A stretch of 15,555 bases of DNA from Candolleomyces eurysporus. Its lineage: Eukaryota > Basidiomycota > Agaricomycetes > Agaricales > Psathyrellaceae. The position numbers were made by a program, and so were the translations under genes. This document shows, piece after piece, positions 1-9,159 of this stretch. The stretch covers positions 1 to 15,555 of the forward strand of contig JANBPK010000256.1 of assembly GCA_027579435.1 (NCBI GenBank), given 5' to 3'. The first letter of the stretch is position 1, and each line of letters starts with the position of its first letter. The notes beneath the pieces are model-generated. The model was not told where the DNA came from and searched no databases. It worked only from the letters and a program-made list of their open reading frames with translations.

Positions 1-107
1 GGTGGGTGAGCCACCCTGCTCGGGTGGGTGAGCCACCCTGCTCGGGTGGGTGAGCCACCCTGCTCGGGTGGGTGAGCCACCCTGCTCGGGTGGGTGAGTC
101 ACCCTTA
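1..107. repeat. Left-end 22-bp minisatellite array
   Basis: About five tandem copies of a 22-bp unit. The first lacks its first base (1-21), then come full copies at 22-43, 44-65 and 66-87, and a diverged last copy from 88. Copies 1-4 are identical over the aligned bases; the last has GTGAGTCACCC in place of GTGAGCCACCC. Each unit contains GGGTGG-GTGAG-CCACCC, a 6-bp inverted repeat with a 5-base loop, so single strands could form a hairpin. The window starts inside the array, so its full length is unknown. The core GTGGGTGAGCCA recurs in the array at the right end. Confidence 0.97.
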
Positions 108-1469
108 GACAAGAAGCAGTGGAGAACTTGAGAGTCTCCAGTTTCCTGATTTACAATTTAGTTGGACCAAGCTGTGGATAACAACCTCACTTTACACACA
201 TCCTCAGATAGCCATGGACTTGACTAATAAAAAGTAATTAGATATTTGGCTAGAATAGAAGTTTTGGATTGCATAAGTCAAAAAAAAATTGAACCTCTCT
301 GTCTCAGGGCTCACGTTATGCCACAGGAGAGACAGTGCAGGAATAGAGTCCTTGGAAAATGCCACTCTGTTGGCTCACAACCCACAAATAGCTTTTAGGG
401 TGTGCACTTGATGTTTGTCTGATTTAAGAAAATAATTGAGCATGGAATGATTGAAAATATGGAAATCTAGAGATTGCACATCTTCTATAATGATTGTATG
501 ACTTAGGCAAAGTATAAGAAGACATTCTGGCTATACACAAGACTTGATACCTAATTAAAAATCATGTGTAGGTTTAGGCACAAGCATTGCACTCTCAACA
601 CAACAGCAACTACCACTCATCAAATATTGAGTATTTGGGTGTTTTCAATGAGTCAGAAGTCCTCATTCTGCTTGCCCTTCCATCTATGCCCACTTATACA
701 TATATCATTTATATTTCTAATGTAGTTGGCATGTGTTTTTATCACCATTCCTCCCACTCTACCTCTCTCCTACCTTTCCTCCTGATCCTTACTGATTGTC
801 TCTAGCTCTGGGTTTCTTATTACATATGATCACCTCTTGTCTGTCATTATCAATGTTGCTATGGTATAGCTGTTGGACAAGTGAGTCAGACTTTGTGAAT
901 TGTTAAGTGTCACACGTCCCCCTTTCTGGCCCCCTTCACACTTGCAAAACCCATCTTCTCTACATCTACATGGATTCATTCTCCTTTTTAGCCAGACTCT
1001 CTAATCTTAAGTTGATTGCCAAGCAATAAGGTCTTCTTCTGCTTTGATGATCACTATGCAGTCATGAACATGCATCCTTTAATCATGCTTAACAGGAGTC
1101 AAAACGGAAAAGCAAGGCAGCCTGGTTCTCAATTAATAAGCTCATCAAAGTTCCATCCACATTCACAAGCATCCCCAACTTGAACACAACACAAAATGTG
1201 TATTAAACCCTAAGCAGACAATAATTACAATATTCAAGCGGCATAGATATAGTAGGTGAAATTGAAACTAAAGAATTGAAGCAGCAGCAACTTGAACTGG
1301 AGGATACTGGTATCGGATCACTTCAATAGACATCTCCTCTGGCTCAAACATTGTAATACCAAGCGCCAACGCACTACATCTTGTGATGAGTACAACAAAA
1401 CACCAAAATAGAAGGCAAGACCTACTCGGATAGAGTAATAAATTGTTCAATCATGTCACGAGTTGGGAT
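108..1469. other. A+T-rich flank without a supportable gene
   Basis: About 1.36 kb, richer in A+T than the rest. Reading frames are short (the longest is about 72 codons at 587-805, plus strand), hydrophobic or low in complexity, with no convincing splice chain or motif. The part nearest 1470 should hold the 3' untranslated region of the minus-strand gene. I saw no terminal inverted repeat against the right end, no LTR and no RNA gene. Confidence 0.6.
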
Positions 1470-4400
1470 TTACTGACTTTTGAACAAAGGACGGAGATTG
1501 GGGTCACTGACGAGGAACTGAGAGAGCTGACGCATGTGGGGATCAGACAAATAGACCAAAGTGATCATTTCAATTGGGGCACCATTGCGAATTTTCCCTT
1601 GCTAGAAACGACAACCACAGTGACCGTCAGATCATGTCACAATAAAGACCACTGAAAGACCCACCAGCTCACTGAACTGTGCCACAATCTGCGACATGTG
1701 TTTGACCATCGCAGCATTGTCGTGAGAGGCGGAGCGCTTCGTCGTTGAGACCTTACTCATCCACTCTTTTGTAATGGCGTTGCGCCAGGTCTCTTTCAGT
1801 TTATTCCATTGCTGGGAAGATGACTGTCTCTTCATTTCATCATACTCGGGCTTGACAACAGCACCAAAGGTCTCGAAAGGAACTGGTAAGAGATCAAAGT
1901 CAGCATTGTGACGAACTCAAGGATGTTAAAAGGCAACATACTTTTACGATCTTGGGTCCTTACGAACTCTTGATATAGGTTCCATGAGTTTTGTCCCCGT
2001 GTCCACTGGATGAGAAGGCCAGTGTACTGGAGCAGCATATGAACCGGTAAACCGGTCTTATTGACGATGGCATGAAGCTCCTTCCCGATTACTTTCAGCT
2101 TCTCCCGATCCTGTGCGCTGACCTTCACCGCGTTGCCTCCCTTTTCCACAGCTTCCATGCTGGCACCACACTCAGCCAAAACTCGTCGAGCATTAGCCCT
2201 TGCCCCACGAATGTCATCCAACGTGCCATGAAGCCTGCAGAGTGTATCCACATCTGCATCCAAAATGTCAACAACGATACTCCTGCTCTCGCATTCGTGA
2301 TCCACATCCATAGCATCATCCTCCTCCACTCGTGNCATGTTTCAACTTCTTGATCTTCAAATGCGGTTTCTTAGTACGATCTTGCATGATTGGAGTTTCC
2401 TCTTCTTCCTCGTCTACCCTGAGCTGCTTCTGACTCCTTCCTCCTGGCCATGTTTCCCTTGTAGATTCCTTCAAAACTGGTTGATCTTCATTGTCACCTG
2501 TATCCATCCTTGCCCTCTTGAACCCGTTCCCCAGCCCCAACNACCTTGGCTTCCTCCAAGTTTCCTTTGCCACTGTACTCTCATCATCACCGCCATCCTC
2601 TTCCTCATCACTAGAAGACCAAACAACTTGTTTTCCAGACTTCCTCTTCTTTGACTTCTTCCGAGTGTGCCGTCTTTGAGAAACAGAGGCACTATCCGTA
2701 CTTGTTTCGATAAAAGAGGCCTGGAAGTCACTTCCAGACGGGGTGGAGACTCCATCAGCGATAGCGGACTGGGAGCAATGCGAAGTAGTTTGATCATCAT
2801 CGCTATCTTCAACGACATGGATAGTCGCATTCTGAGGAATTTCGGATGGCCTGGTGCGTTGTGGAACGAAGGGTAGGGCCTTTGTTGTACTACCACTTTG
2901 GAGAGCTGAAGAGTTTCTAGCATGTGGACGAATAGGTTCAAGGTTTGGTTCGATCTTCACAGCATTTGAAGGCTTCAACTGAGAGAATATTTTTGATATC
3001 GGTAACCGTGACGAGATACTTGAAGCTCCGCCCTTTCCAGCTGGGAGATGCTTGTGTGCGTAGTTATGAGCCGTAGGTTGGTCGGTAATTCCGTAGTGTC
3101 TGTGAAGATCGGTGAGGAATGAATTGAGCATGGCAGCATCCATTGTGAGCTGGTAGGCGTCTTGAGGATCCAAGCGCTCTGCTTCAGGAATGTAGTGAGA
3201 CTTCCAAGGGAGACGTATCCAATAGTTCCTTGACTCATGCCAATATGCAACACCTTTCTCTACACCAACCAGCCGATGCCCAGGTCCACAAGCAATGATG
3301 TGACCAAAGCCTACGTGACGTGAAGTCATGGGGGCACCCAGCATGGAGAGACAGCGTCCAACTTGGAAAATAACCTTCTTCGTCGGGGGGGGGGGGGATT
3401 GTGGCACCAACGTCGGCAGGGAAACGGTAGGTATACAGGTGATGAGTTGGAGTGGTCTCAGGGGTGAAGGGGCCGGTGGGATTGCATTCATTGGCTCTGC
3501 AAACCAAGAACGTCGGCAGTCCCCATTTCCGTTCCAGTTTGGAGAGGGCGTAGGTACCGAGTGGATCATGACTATCTTCAGGAAAGCCTTCAAAGGCGGT
3601 TGGAGTAGCTTCACGAGGGACCAGCTGTGGTGGTGCCTTCCCAAGTGTTGGCGAAGTATTCAAGTGCTGGGTATTCTCAAACGCAGAAGATGTTCTAACA
3701 GGCGTCAGGGTTAATACAATGGATTACAATCACTGCAAAGACTGGTGCTTACGAGGATCCAAAGGCGGACTTGATCTTGAAAGCCGGAGGGGGGGTACTA
3801 TGCACAGGAGTGGACTCGAAAACATCTCTAACCTCCCCGTCTGAAAGCTTGCCTGACCCGGAGGAATACATATCATCAAAGTCGCTTTCCACCCTGTCAA
3901 TTGAGCGCCGCATTGAGCTGATGGTGACATGGCGAGGTCGGGAAAACTTTGTGGCAGGACGCTGGGGCTCCTCGTCCGAATCTTGACTGTGGCCATCCAT
4001 ACCACGGTCTGAAGAAAAGGTAGCAGCACNGGGAGCGAATGGGGCGTGCAGGGGCAGCCTGAATCATGGGTGTCACTTCGTCCTCTATCTTGCTGTGTAT
4101 ATGATCAAACTGGGGGGCATCGTCTTCTGGATTGTCGCTGGAAATATGACCATGCTAAACAGTTGTTAAAGAAGGAATACAACATTCAAGAATGAGATAT
4201 TCTTACCTCTGCGACAGATGAAGTGGAGCAGCATCGAGCACACTTTGCTGGACGCTCCACCTCTTCCTCACTATCACCTTCGTCGCTTAGGTCTCTTGTC
4301 GAAGAGACTGTGGCTGCACGGTTCCGAGTTGAAGTGGGCCGAGGAGCTGCTTGCTGTAATTTCATTGAAGAATCTGTCGTTTTCTAACGTACAGTGAGTG

Positions 4401-5631
4401 AACTTCAACCACGTATCAGAAAAGAGATCACGTACCGGAGTGAGTTGAGGAACTGCTTGTTGGAGTCTCATCGACGACCCCGTTGTTTTCTGATGCTTCA
4501 TTAGTCAAGTTCAACCGGATACAAGAGAATAGATCGCGTACCGGAGGTGCTTCAACATGGGGAGTTGCCTTCACAGCACCTGAGGTGACGCGAGAAGCAG
4601 AGGGACGAGGTCTGGTAGACGAAATTTATTAGAATTAATAAAACACAAAACAAGGTGAAAAAAAGGAAAGCAGCCGGTGACATCGAGTCCAAACAGCTAC
4701 TCCACAGAGGGACGTCGATAACAGGGAGTAAAATCAACAATCCAAGTGGCCACAAAACACCCAACGACAGGGAGTCAAATTGAGTGGTACAACGTTGATA
4801 ACATGGAGTAAAAACGACAATCTAAGCGACCTCGAACACCCAGCAACAGGGAGTCAAATTGGATGTGACGAACACCAGCGACAAGGAGTCAACACTGTGT
4901 GCCAGTCTTCATAGAAGGCTGTAAAGGCAAAAAGATGAATGGTCTACTCACTGAGTGGTATTCACCGTAGGCATCCTTGACATCTTCTTGGGGTTGGGAG
5001 GGACCGAAACATAGTCCATAATCACCCTTGGTTTGTATCCCTATGACACGTCAGACTCAGCATGCATAAGCACGATGGCAAGTCCTCACCTTTGCCAGGG
5101 CTGAATTTGTGGACGGACGTTGAGGAGGTTGCGCATGTGGAGCAACATCCTCTTTCGCTTGATTTGAGGGGTTTCTTGGCTTGGTCCCCTATGACATGTC
5201 GTGAGCATCTCGATGCAGGATACAAAATGGTGTCCTTACCGCTGGATAATTGAGTGAACGTTGAGCGGGGTGTGTTTGCGGAGGAGTATACTCCTCAGCT
5301 TGGCGCACGGTCTTTCGCTTTGAATACCCTTGTGACAGGCGTGGCTTGCTGCCCTGTGACATGTTGTTAGCTGCAGATCATTAGCACACGACGGCGGCCT
5401 TACCTTTGTGGGAGCTGGGTCATCAGGAGATGGTTGAGGTGGAGTAGGGCGCTCCTCTGGTTGGCATGCAGCCTTTCGCTGGTTATTACTCTGTGACACG
5501 TTGTTAGCCTCTCTCAGGAGAACGCGCGGTGTCCTCACCTTTGCGGGGGCTGGATTGTTGGGTGGAGGGTCGAGTTGTCCTCAAGGAGCATGCTCCTCTA
5601 CTTGGCGTGCGGATCGGCGGGTGTTGACCAT
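1470..5631 (-). CDS. Multi-exon hypothetical protein, Pro-rich N-terminus; frame breaks
   Basis: I do not recognise the family. Exons I can join (minus strand, 5' to 3'): 5631-5539, 5490-5404, 5353-5240, 5188-5090, 5040-4952, 4611-4542, 4489-4436, 4383-4207, 4154-3753, 3694-1942, 1882-1665, 1601-1470. Nearly all introns are 48-63 bp with GT..AG; phases match at the junctions, and this phase continuity is the main evidence. The start MVNTRRSARQ precedes Pro/Thr-rich repeats. Next come an acidic segment with a Cys group (KCARCCSTS), a globular stretch (LERKWGLPTFLVCRANEC, then HVGFGHIIACGPGHRLVG and NYWIRLPWKSHYIPEAERL), a Lys/Glu/Ser-rich region with basic patches (RRHTRKKSKKRKSGK), and a helical C-terminus (NSWNLYQEFV, QQWNKLKETWRNAITKEW) ending in LFKSQ. 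The basic patches suggest nuclear location (inference). Breaks: in-frame TGA at 5583-5581, and frame changes at the N at 4030, the G-run 3385-3397 and the N at 2335. Several of these look like consensus errors; the TGA may be real decay. Confidence 0.72.
3385..3397. other. 13-G homopolymer at a reading-frame break
   Basis: On the minus strand this C-run codes a Pro tract (GATIPPPP). The upstream frame (LYTYRFPADVGATI) and the downstream frame (VIFQVGRCLSMLGAPMTS) both look like real protein but are not in the same frame. An indel in the run, by sequencing error or slippage, would join them. No intron boundaries fit here. Confidence 0.8.
4330..4541 (-). repeat. Tandem exon+intron duplication, 106-bp period
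   Basis: Two minus-strand exons begin with the same peptide: 4489-4436 gives KTTGSSMRLQQAVPQLTP, and 4383 onward gives KTTDSSMKLQQAAPRPTS. The introns before them (4541-4490 and 4435-4384) are both 52 bp and related in sequence, starting GTACGYGATC. The repeated CGTACCGG splice-donor region is offset by 106 bp. Both junctions are phase 0, so duplicating the unit adds residues without breaking the frame. Confidence 0.85.
4711..4896. repeat. 80-bp tandem repeat inside a long intron
   Basis: Two related copies with an 80-bp period start at 4711 and 4791 (GACGTCGATAACAGGGAGTA against AACGTTGATAACATGGAGTA), followed by a partial third. A smaller motif, ACAGGGAGT followed by CAAAT or AAAA, recurs near 4721, 4767, 4801, 4846 and 4881, with alternating spacing of about 46 and 34. 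It lies in the predicted 340-bp intron 4612-4951, the only long intron of the minus-strand gene. It could be a decayed set of duplicated units or hold an exon I missed. Confidence 0.75.
5040..5631 (-). repeat. Array of duplicated exon-intron units coding Pro-rich repeats
   Basis: Four introns (5538-5491, 5403-5354, 5239-5189, 5089-5041; 48-51 bp) share donors of the form GTRAGG and acceptors close to RYGTCAYAG. Donors lie 135, 164 and 150 bp apart. The exons between them are 87, 114 and 99 nt, all multiples of three and phase 0. They code related peptides: three start GSKPR, GTKPR or GYKPR, and the middle parts follow a pattern such as RKTVRQAEEYTPPQ, QRKAACQPEERPTPPQ and RRSARQVEEHAP. They end in APTK, NYPA, ALAK or APAK. 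Each unit of about 150 bp therefore adds one peptide repeat of about 30 residues. Confidence 0.85.
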
Positions 5632-5719
5632 TGAAATACGATGGACGTAGGGACGGTGTTTTCAGTGGAGACTGAGTCAAAAAAAGGGGTGGGGCGATGG
5701 TTCTACTACAGGTTCCGAA

Positions 5720-5725
5720 TATATA
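5720..5725 (-). promoter_or_regulatory. Possible TATA box of the minus-strand gene
   Basis: Read on the minus strand this is TATATA, about 90 bases upstream of the proposed ATG (5631-5629). The distance suits a fungal core promoter with a short leader. Only the motif and its spacing support it, and splice-like sites further upstream leave open a start beyond 5725. Confidence 0.3.
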
Positions 5726-7633
5726 CTGCCTCTGTCCAGGAGAGGGGGATAGTCGGAGTCTGTGCCATCAGCCAAATAGTCGGGGGCCACAAACAACCCC
5801 TGGCCGCCCCAACCCAGCAACTGAGGCGGAAAATTAGACTAAAAGTGAAGAGCTTCCAGCAGAGGTAGTGGCGAAATTTGATAGAGAGAAGCGCTGAAAT
5901 ATCTTTGCAAAGCTGGTACTATCGGGGATGGGCCAACAAGGGGGTGTTTCCCCTACGTTGAAATTGACAAAACCGATGACTTGTCCAGTAAAAACAGGGT
6001 TAGAGCTAAATCGAACGGCAAGTCAGCGGGTGAATGAGTAGCGGATATGAGTACACAAAAATTGATGTCAGGAAATCGAGTACAGTCCTTCTGAACAAAA
6101 AATAAATCGCGGCAGCGAGATCGAGGTCACAACGAGGCGACAGGCAATCTGCCTTCCAAAAAACCAGAGCAAATTACACATAGGAAATACACGTAGACAA
6201 AGCAAAGAAATGACTCGAAATGGAAGATTGGAGAAAGGTAGTGATACTCACCAATCCATTGGAGCTGAATTCAGGAATAGTACAATAGCAAAAAGCAAGA
6301 ACGGAAGGAAGCAATGTGTCCGTCGTTAGTTATTGCTATTTCTGCATTCATTTAAGTCAGTCCCGGCCTCTTGCATACACGAGTGGGTATTGGTATTCAC
6401 CGTTCCTCCTAGCCACTGGGAGTCCTTACAACGGACCATATGGTAGAGGACAAGTGCCGAAGGGGGTTCCGACTGTAGAGGTGCACCAGTTAGCACGAGA
6501 CGAAGTCGGAGGGTAGTAGCAACGGCACAAGGAATACGCACAAGTATGTACTGGTGCTCACCGTTCCTCGTAGCCACTGGAAATAATTAAACGGAAGATG
6601 CGGTGGAGAACAAGTGCCGAAGGGAGGTCCGACTGCAGGGGTGTACCAGTTAGCGCGAGACGATCCGCCGTAGGTGAGAGGATAGTAGCAACGGTACAAG
6701 GAAACATTGAGAAATGGTTTTGAGACTCACCAATCACCTGGTATTGAAATTATCGGCTTGTAGGATCACGACGAGGAAGGGAGGGACGCAACGTGGTCGT
6801 TACCATTGCTGCTTTCATTTCATTTAGTCCCAACCTCTCGCATACACAAGTAGGTACTCACCGATCATGATGCTCGCTAGCGAGAAGTAAGAAAGAGACC
6901 TATGTGATAGTGAGTACGGGTTTCGAGACATGAGCCTCGAGGTTTTAAGCACCTGAACCAAGCACCTCTCTCGACGACGGCACTTTACAGAAACCAGGGC
7001 AGAACAAAAGCTCGAGATGACAAGGAGCCAAATCTCGGGCTTTATCGAGTATCGCAAAAGAAGACGACGAGGAGTCCATTCTTCGAAAGCGGACAAGCCG
7101 ACGCAGGGTCAAGGCTTGGGTTCGATGTTCCCCTGGTTTCGAGGCTCATAAACAATACTGAGAACATATAGAAACTTACCAGTGGTTTTGATGTGCATCG
7201 AGAACCTGTTGGAGGGAGCTCCAAGCAAGGATAGGCCTCAACGTGGCACTTGGAACGATCGATGAAGAGCATAACGTACGGAAGGGCACGAGATAGGGCG
7301 AATGAAGAAGGTTTGACCCAGATTTGGGATGGGAAGTGATCAGATTAGGTCACTTCCACAGCCACCCTTCCTCTTGCATCTGCCCTCCGTCATTCCCTCA
7401 GCATACCTCTCCGATGCCTTCCGTCCGCCTGCCCCTTCCAAGCGTATACTGCAGGTGGTGTGCTGCTTCGGTGAACGATGCGGAGTATCCACCTGCTTAG
7501 ATTAGATATCGGGCACAGCCACTCTCCGCCAACGCGTTGACCAATTCCAAGTCCGATCAGCTTCTGCCTCTGCCCACCACCTCTCCCGCTCTCCCCTCTC
7601 CGTTCGTCGATAAGACATTTGGGATAGGATATC
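5726..7633. other. Intergenic region with degenerate repeats and minus-strand donor-like sites
   Basis: I cannot support a gene here. On the minus strand, donor-like sequences (GTGAGT, GTGAAT, GTGAGC or GTAAGT) have their GT at about 6251, 6400, 6561, 6730, 6861 and 7179, mostly 131-169 bp apart. This resembles the coding array at 5040-5631. Two candidate introns, 6400-6342 and 6861-6809, are related (both contain CAT followed by TTAGTC-like and GCATACAC-type segments). A short minus frame begins at 7272 (MLFIDRSKCHVEAYPC) and runs to a donor near 7179. Stops interrupt any continuous chain. It may be an untranslated spliced leader or decayed exon units. 7300-7630 shows nothing clear apart from C+T-rich DNA. 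Confidence 0.45.
6342..6730. repeat. Direct repeats with 161-bp period
   Basis: CACCGTTCCTC followed by TAGCCACTGG occurs at 6398 and 6559, 161 bp apart. Similarity continues through ACAAGTGCCGAAGGG and the CCAGTTAGC-GCGAGACGA segment to AGTAGCAACGG. In both copies the repeat starts at a minus-strand donor-like site. I read it as a duplication of an exon/intron-like unit, by analogy with 5040-5631; coding capacity is not shown. Confidence 0.8.
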
Positions 7634-9150
7634 GGTGAGTACTCTCGACTATTCGTACCTTCACATGCCCTTCGTCGTTGGAGCTTGACCCCCCGTCGTT
7701 CCAACGATGCCTTCGATTCTTCGATTCTCAACTGGGACTGAACTCTGCGTTGCCCTGTCGAGGTCTTGGAATCGGAGCGTAAGGAACTTGACTCCTTGTT
7801 GTTCCTTACGCTCATTATCGCGCCTTATGTCTCCTCTCCGCCCTCAAAACCATACTGATGTGGTGTTTTTAGTACAACGACCTTCCATCATCAGATCCGT
7901 GCCCGCCCTTGCCTCCGTACCCCTCTCCGACTACCTATCGCGTCCTGAAGGCGCCATCATTGAAGCTAGTGAGTATTATTANTTTTTTTGTTATTTCTTA
8001 TTCCCTCCATTGCTATTCTCTTCGTATCTTTGCTCTCTCCACACTCGAAATGTCGGACTGACCTCAGCTTGCAGCTCCTCCAACATCGGCTATCGCCTCC
8101 ATCCCTCTGTCCATCGTATATCAACCAAGAGACTGGAACACCGGTACTCGTGAGTTTTTCTCTGTTTCTATTAGCCCGCCCTCGTGTCAACAGAACTGGA
8201 CTCTATGTCGTTCCGTCGATTCCATTCACGCGTCGATGGGAATCGACTCTGTGTCTTCTCATCATCGTTCCAGTTCCTGAGCATACGGAATTTGGCTCTC
8301 TGTCATTCCTTACGCTCATTCTTCCGTCTCCTACTCTCTCCACCCCAAAAACAGGGTACTGACCCTGAGTTTCAGCACCCCGAAGAACGCTATCGTGACC
8401 TCAAGACTCGAATATCATCTTCCCCCGTTCCCCTCTCTGTCCACCTATCTAATCCACGGGAACCAGGCCTTTTTTCAGTGAGCTCCATTCATTATTTTGT
8501 CCCCCTCTTCTTTCTGACTTCTGGCTGACAATCGATTTTGCCAGTCTCAATCGTCTGCATCCTCCTCTCCATCCACCCACCCCAACGTCAAGACCCGAGC
8601 CCCTTGTCCAGCTCCCCCGTTCCCCTCCTTGTCCGCCTATCTCACTCACGGGAATCTGGTCTTTATTTCGGTCAGTTTCATTTATCATTCTGTCCTCTCC
8701 CTTTTCCGACTCTTGGCTAACGATCGATCTTGCCAGCGGGTCCAAGTCCGTCCTCTGCCACCTCCGACCCCCTTCTGTCTACCCTTACCAACGCAGGGAA
8801 CCATCTTCTGGTATTGGTGAGTATCCATGACTTCTTACCTCCATTACCATGCCTTCCCGGTCCCTTCTGCCCTCGGCTGACTTTGTACTTGCAGAACCCT
8901 AAACATCCGCCTCTACCACCACCTCCACTTCCCCCGCCTGGTAAGTTTTCTATTTATCATTACCAATGGACGGACCATTTCTATAGCACCAACAAAACTG
9001 GACTCAGTGTTGTTTTGTTGATGTTAGCAGGAAAGACTCCATGTCTCCTGCGTGTTTCGGAACAGGATTTGACTCTCTTGTCGCTTGTTCATGTGCAATT
9101 CTTCTCACCTTTTCTTGAACTCGCCGTGCTGACTATTGTCATACTTTCAG
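7634..9150 (+). other. Exon/intron-like leader of the 9160 gene
   Basis: A chain of plus-strand splice-like sites defines short exons: 7873-7968 (96 nt), 8075-8149 (75), 8376-8477 (102), 8545-8670 (126), 8737-8816 (80), 8895-8940 (46), 9031-9092 (62), then 9151 onward. Donors are GTGAGT, GTGAGC, GTCAGT, GTAAGT or GTGCAA; acceptors are mostly GCAG, CCAG or TTCAG. The exons from 8545 join in one open frame into the ATG at 9160, coding Ser/Pro-rich peptide such as KHPPLPPPPLPPPGKTP. There is no ATG in that frame before 9160. The three earlier exons are each a multiple of three but miss this frame by one base at the 8477/8545 junction. It is either an N-terminal extension with an indel or a spliced 5' untranslated leader. 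Confidence 0.5.
8376..8736 (+). repeat. 192-bp tandem duplication of an exon+intron unit
   Basis: CCCCCGTTCCCCTC is at 8422 and again at 8614, and the intron-ending TTGCCAG ends at 8544 and 8736: a constant offset of 192 bp. The exon parts code alike (SSSPVPLSVHLSNPREPGLF and SSSPVPLLVRLSHSRESGLY). The introns are 67 and 66 bp, and both end in a CGATYTTGCCAG-like sequence. More distant copies (TTCCTTACGCTCATT at 7802 and 8308) suggest older duplications nearby. Confidence 0.88.
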
Positions 9151-9159
9151 CGACGCAAA

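Noticed and set aside
1..107. CRISPR-like array
   Set aside because: Head-to-tail copies with no spacers, in a eukaryotic context: a minisatellite.
587..805. 72-codon plus-strand frame
   Set aside because: Ser/Leu/Ile-rich, no splice partners, no motif, in A+T-rich DNA; consistent with chance.
1443..1655. Plus-strand frame with plausible-looking protein
   Set aside because: It is antisense to the last exon of the minus-strand gene (1601-1470), which joins in phase to the exon before it and explains the codon structure.
1665..2010. HMG-box-like domain in the minus-strand protein (NSWNLYQEFV ... QQWNKLKETW)
   Set aside because: The aromatic spacing is only loosely similar; without a profile search this is too weak to call.
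3328..3714. 128-codon plus-strand frame
   Set aside because: Antisense shadow of the large minus-strand exon 3694-1942; its Gly run comes from the 13-G homopolymer.
5641..5868. 75-codon plus-strand frame starting with ATG
   Set aside because: No splice sites or recognised motif, and it overlaps the probable promoter of the minus-strand gene.
8449..8745. 98-codon minus-strand frame
   Set aside because: Antisense of the 192-bp duplicated plus-strand units; Gly/Arg-rich because the other strand is Pro/Ser-rich.
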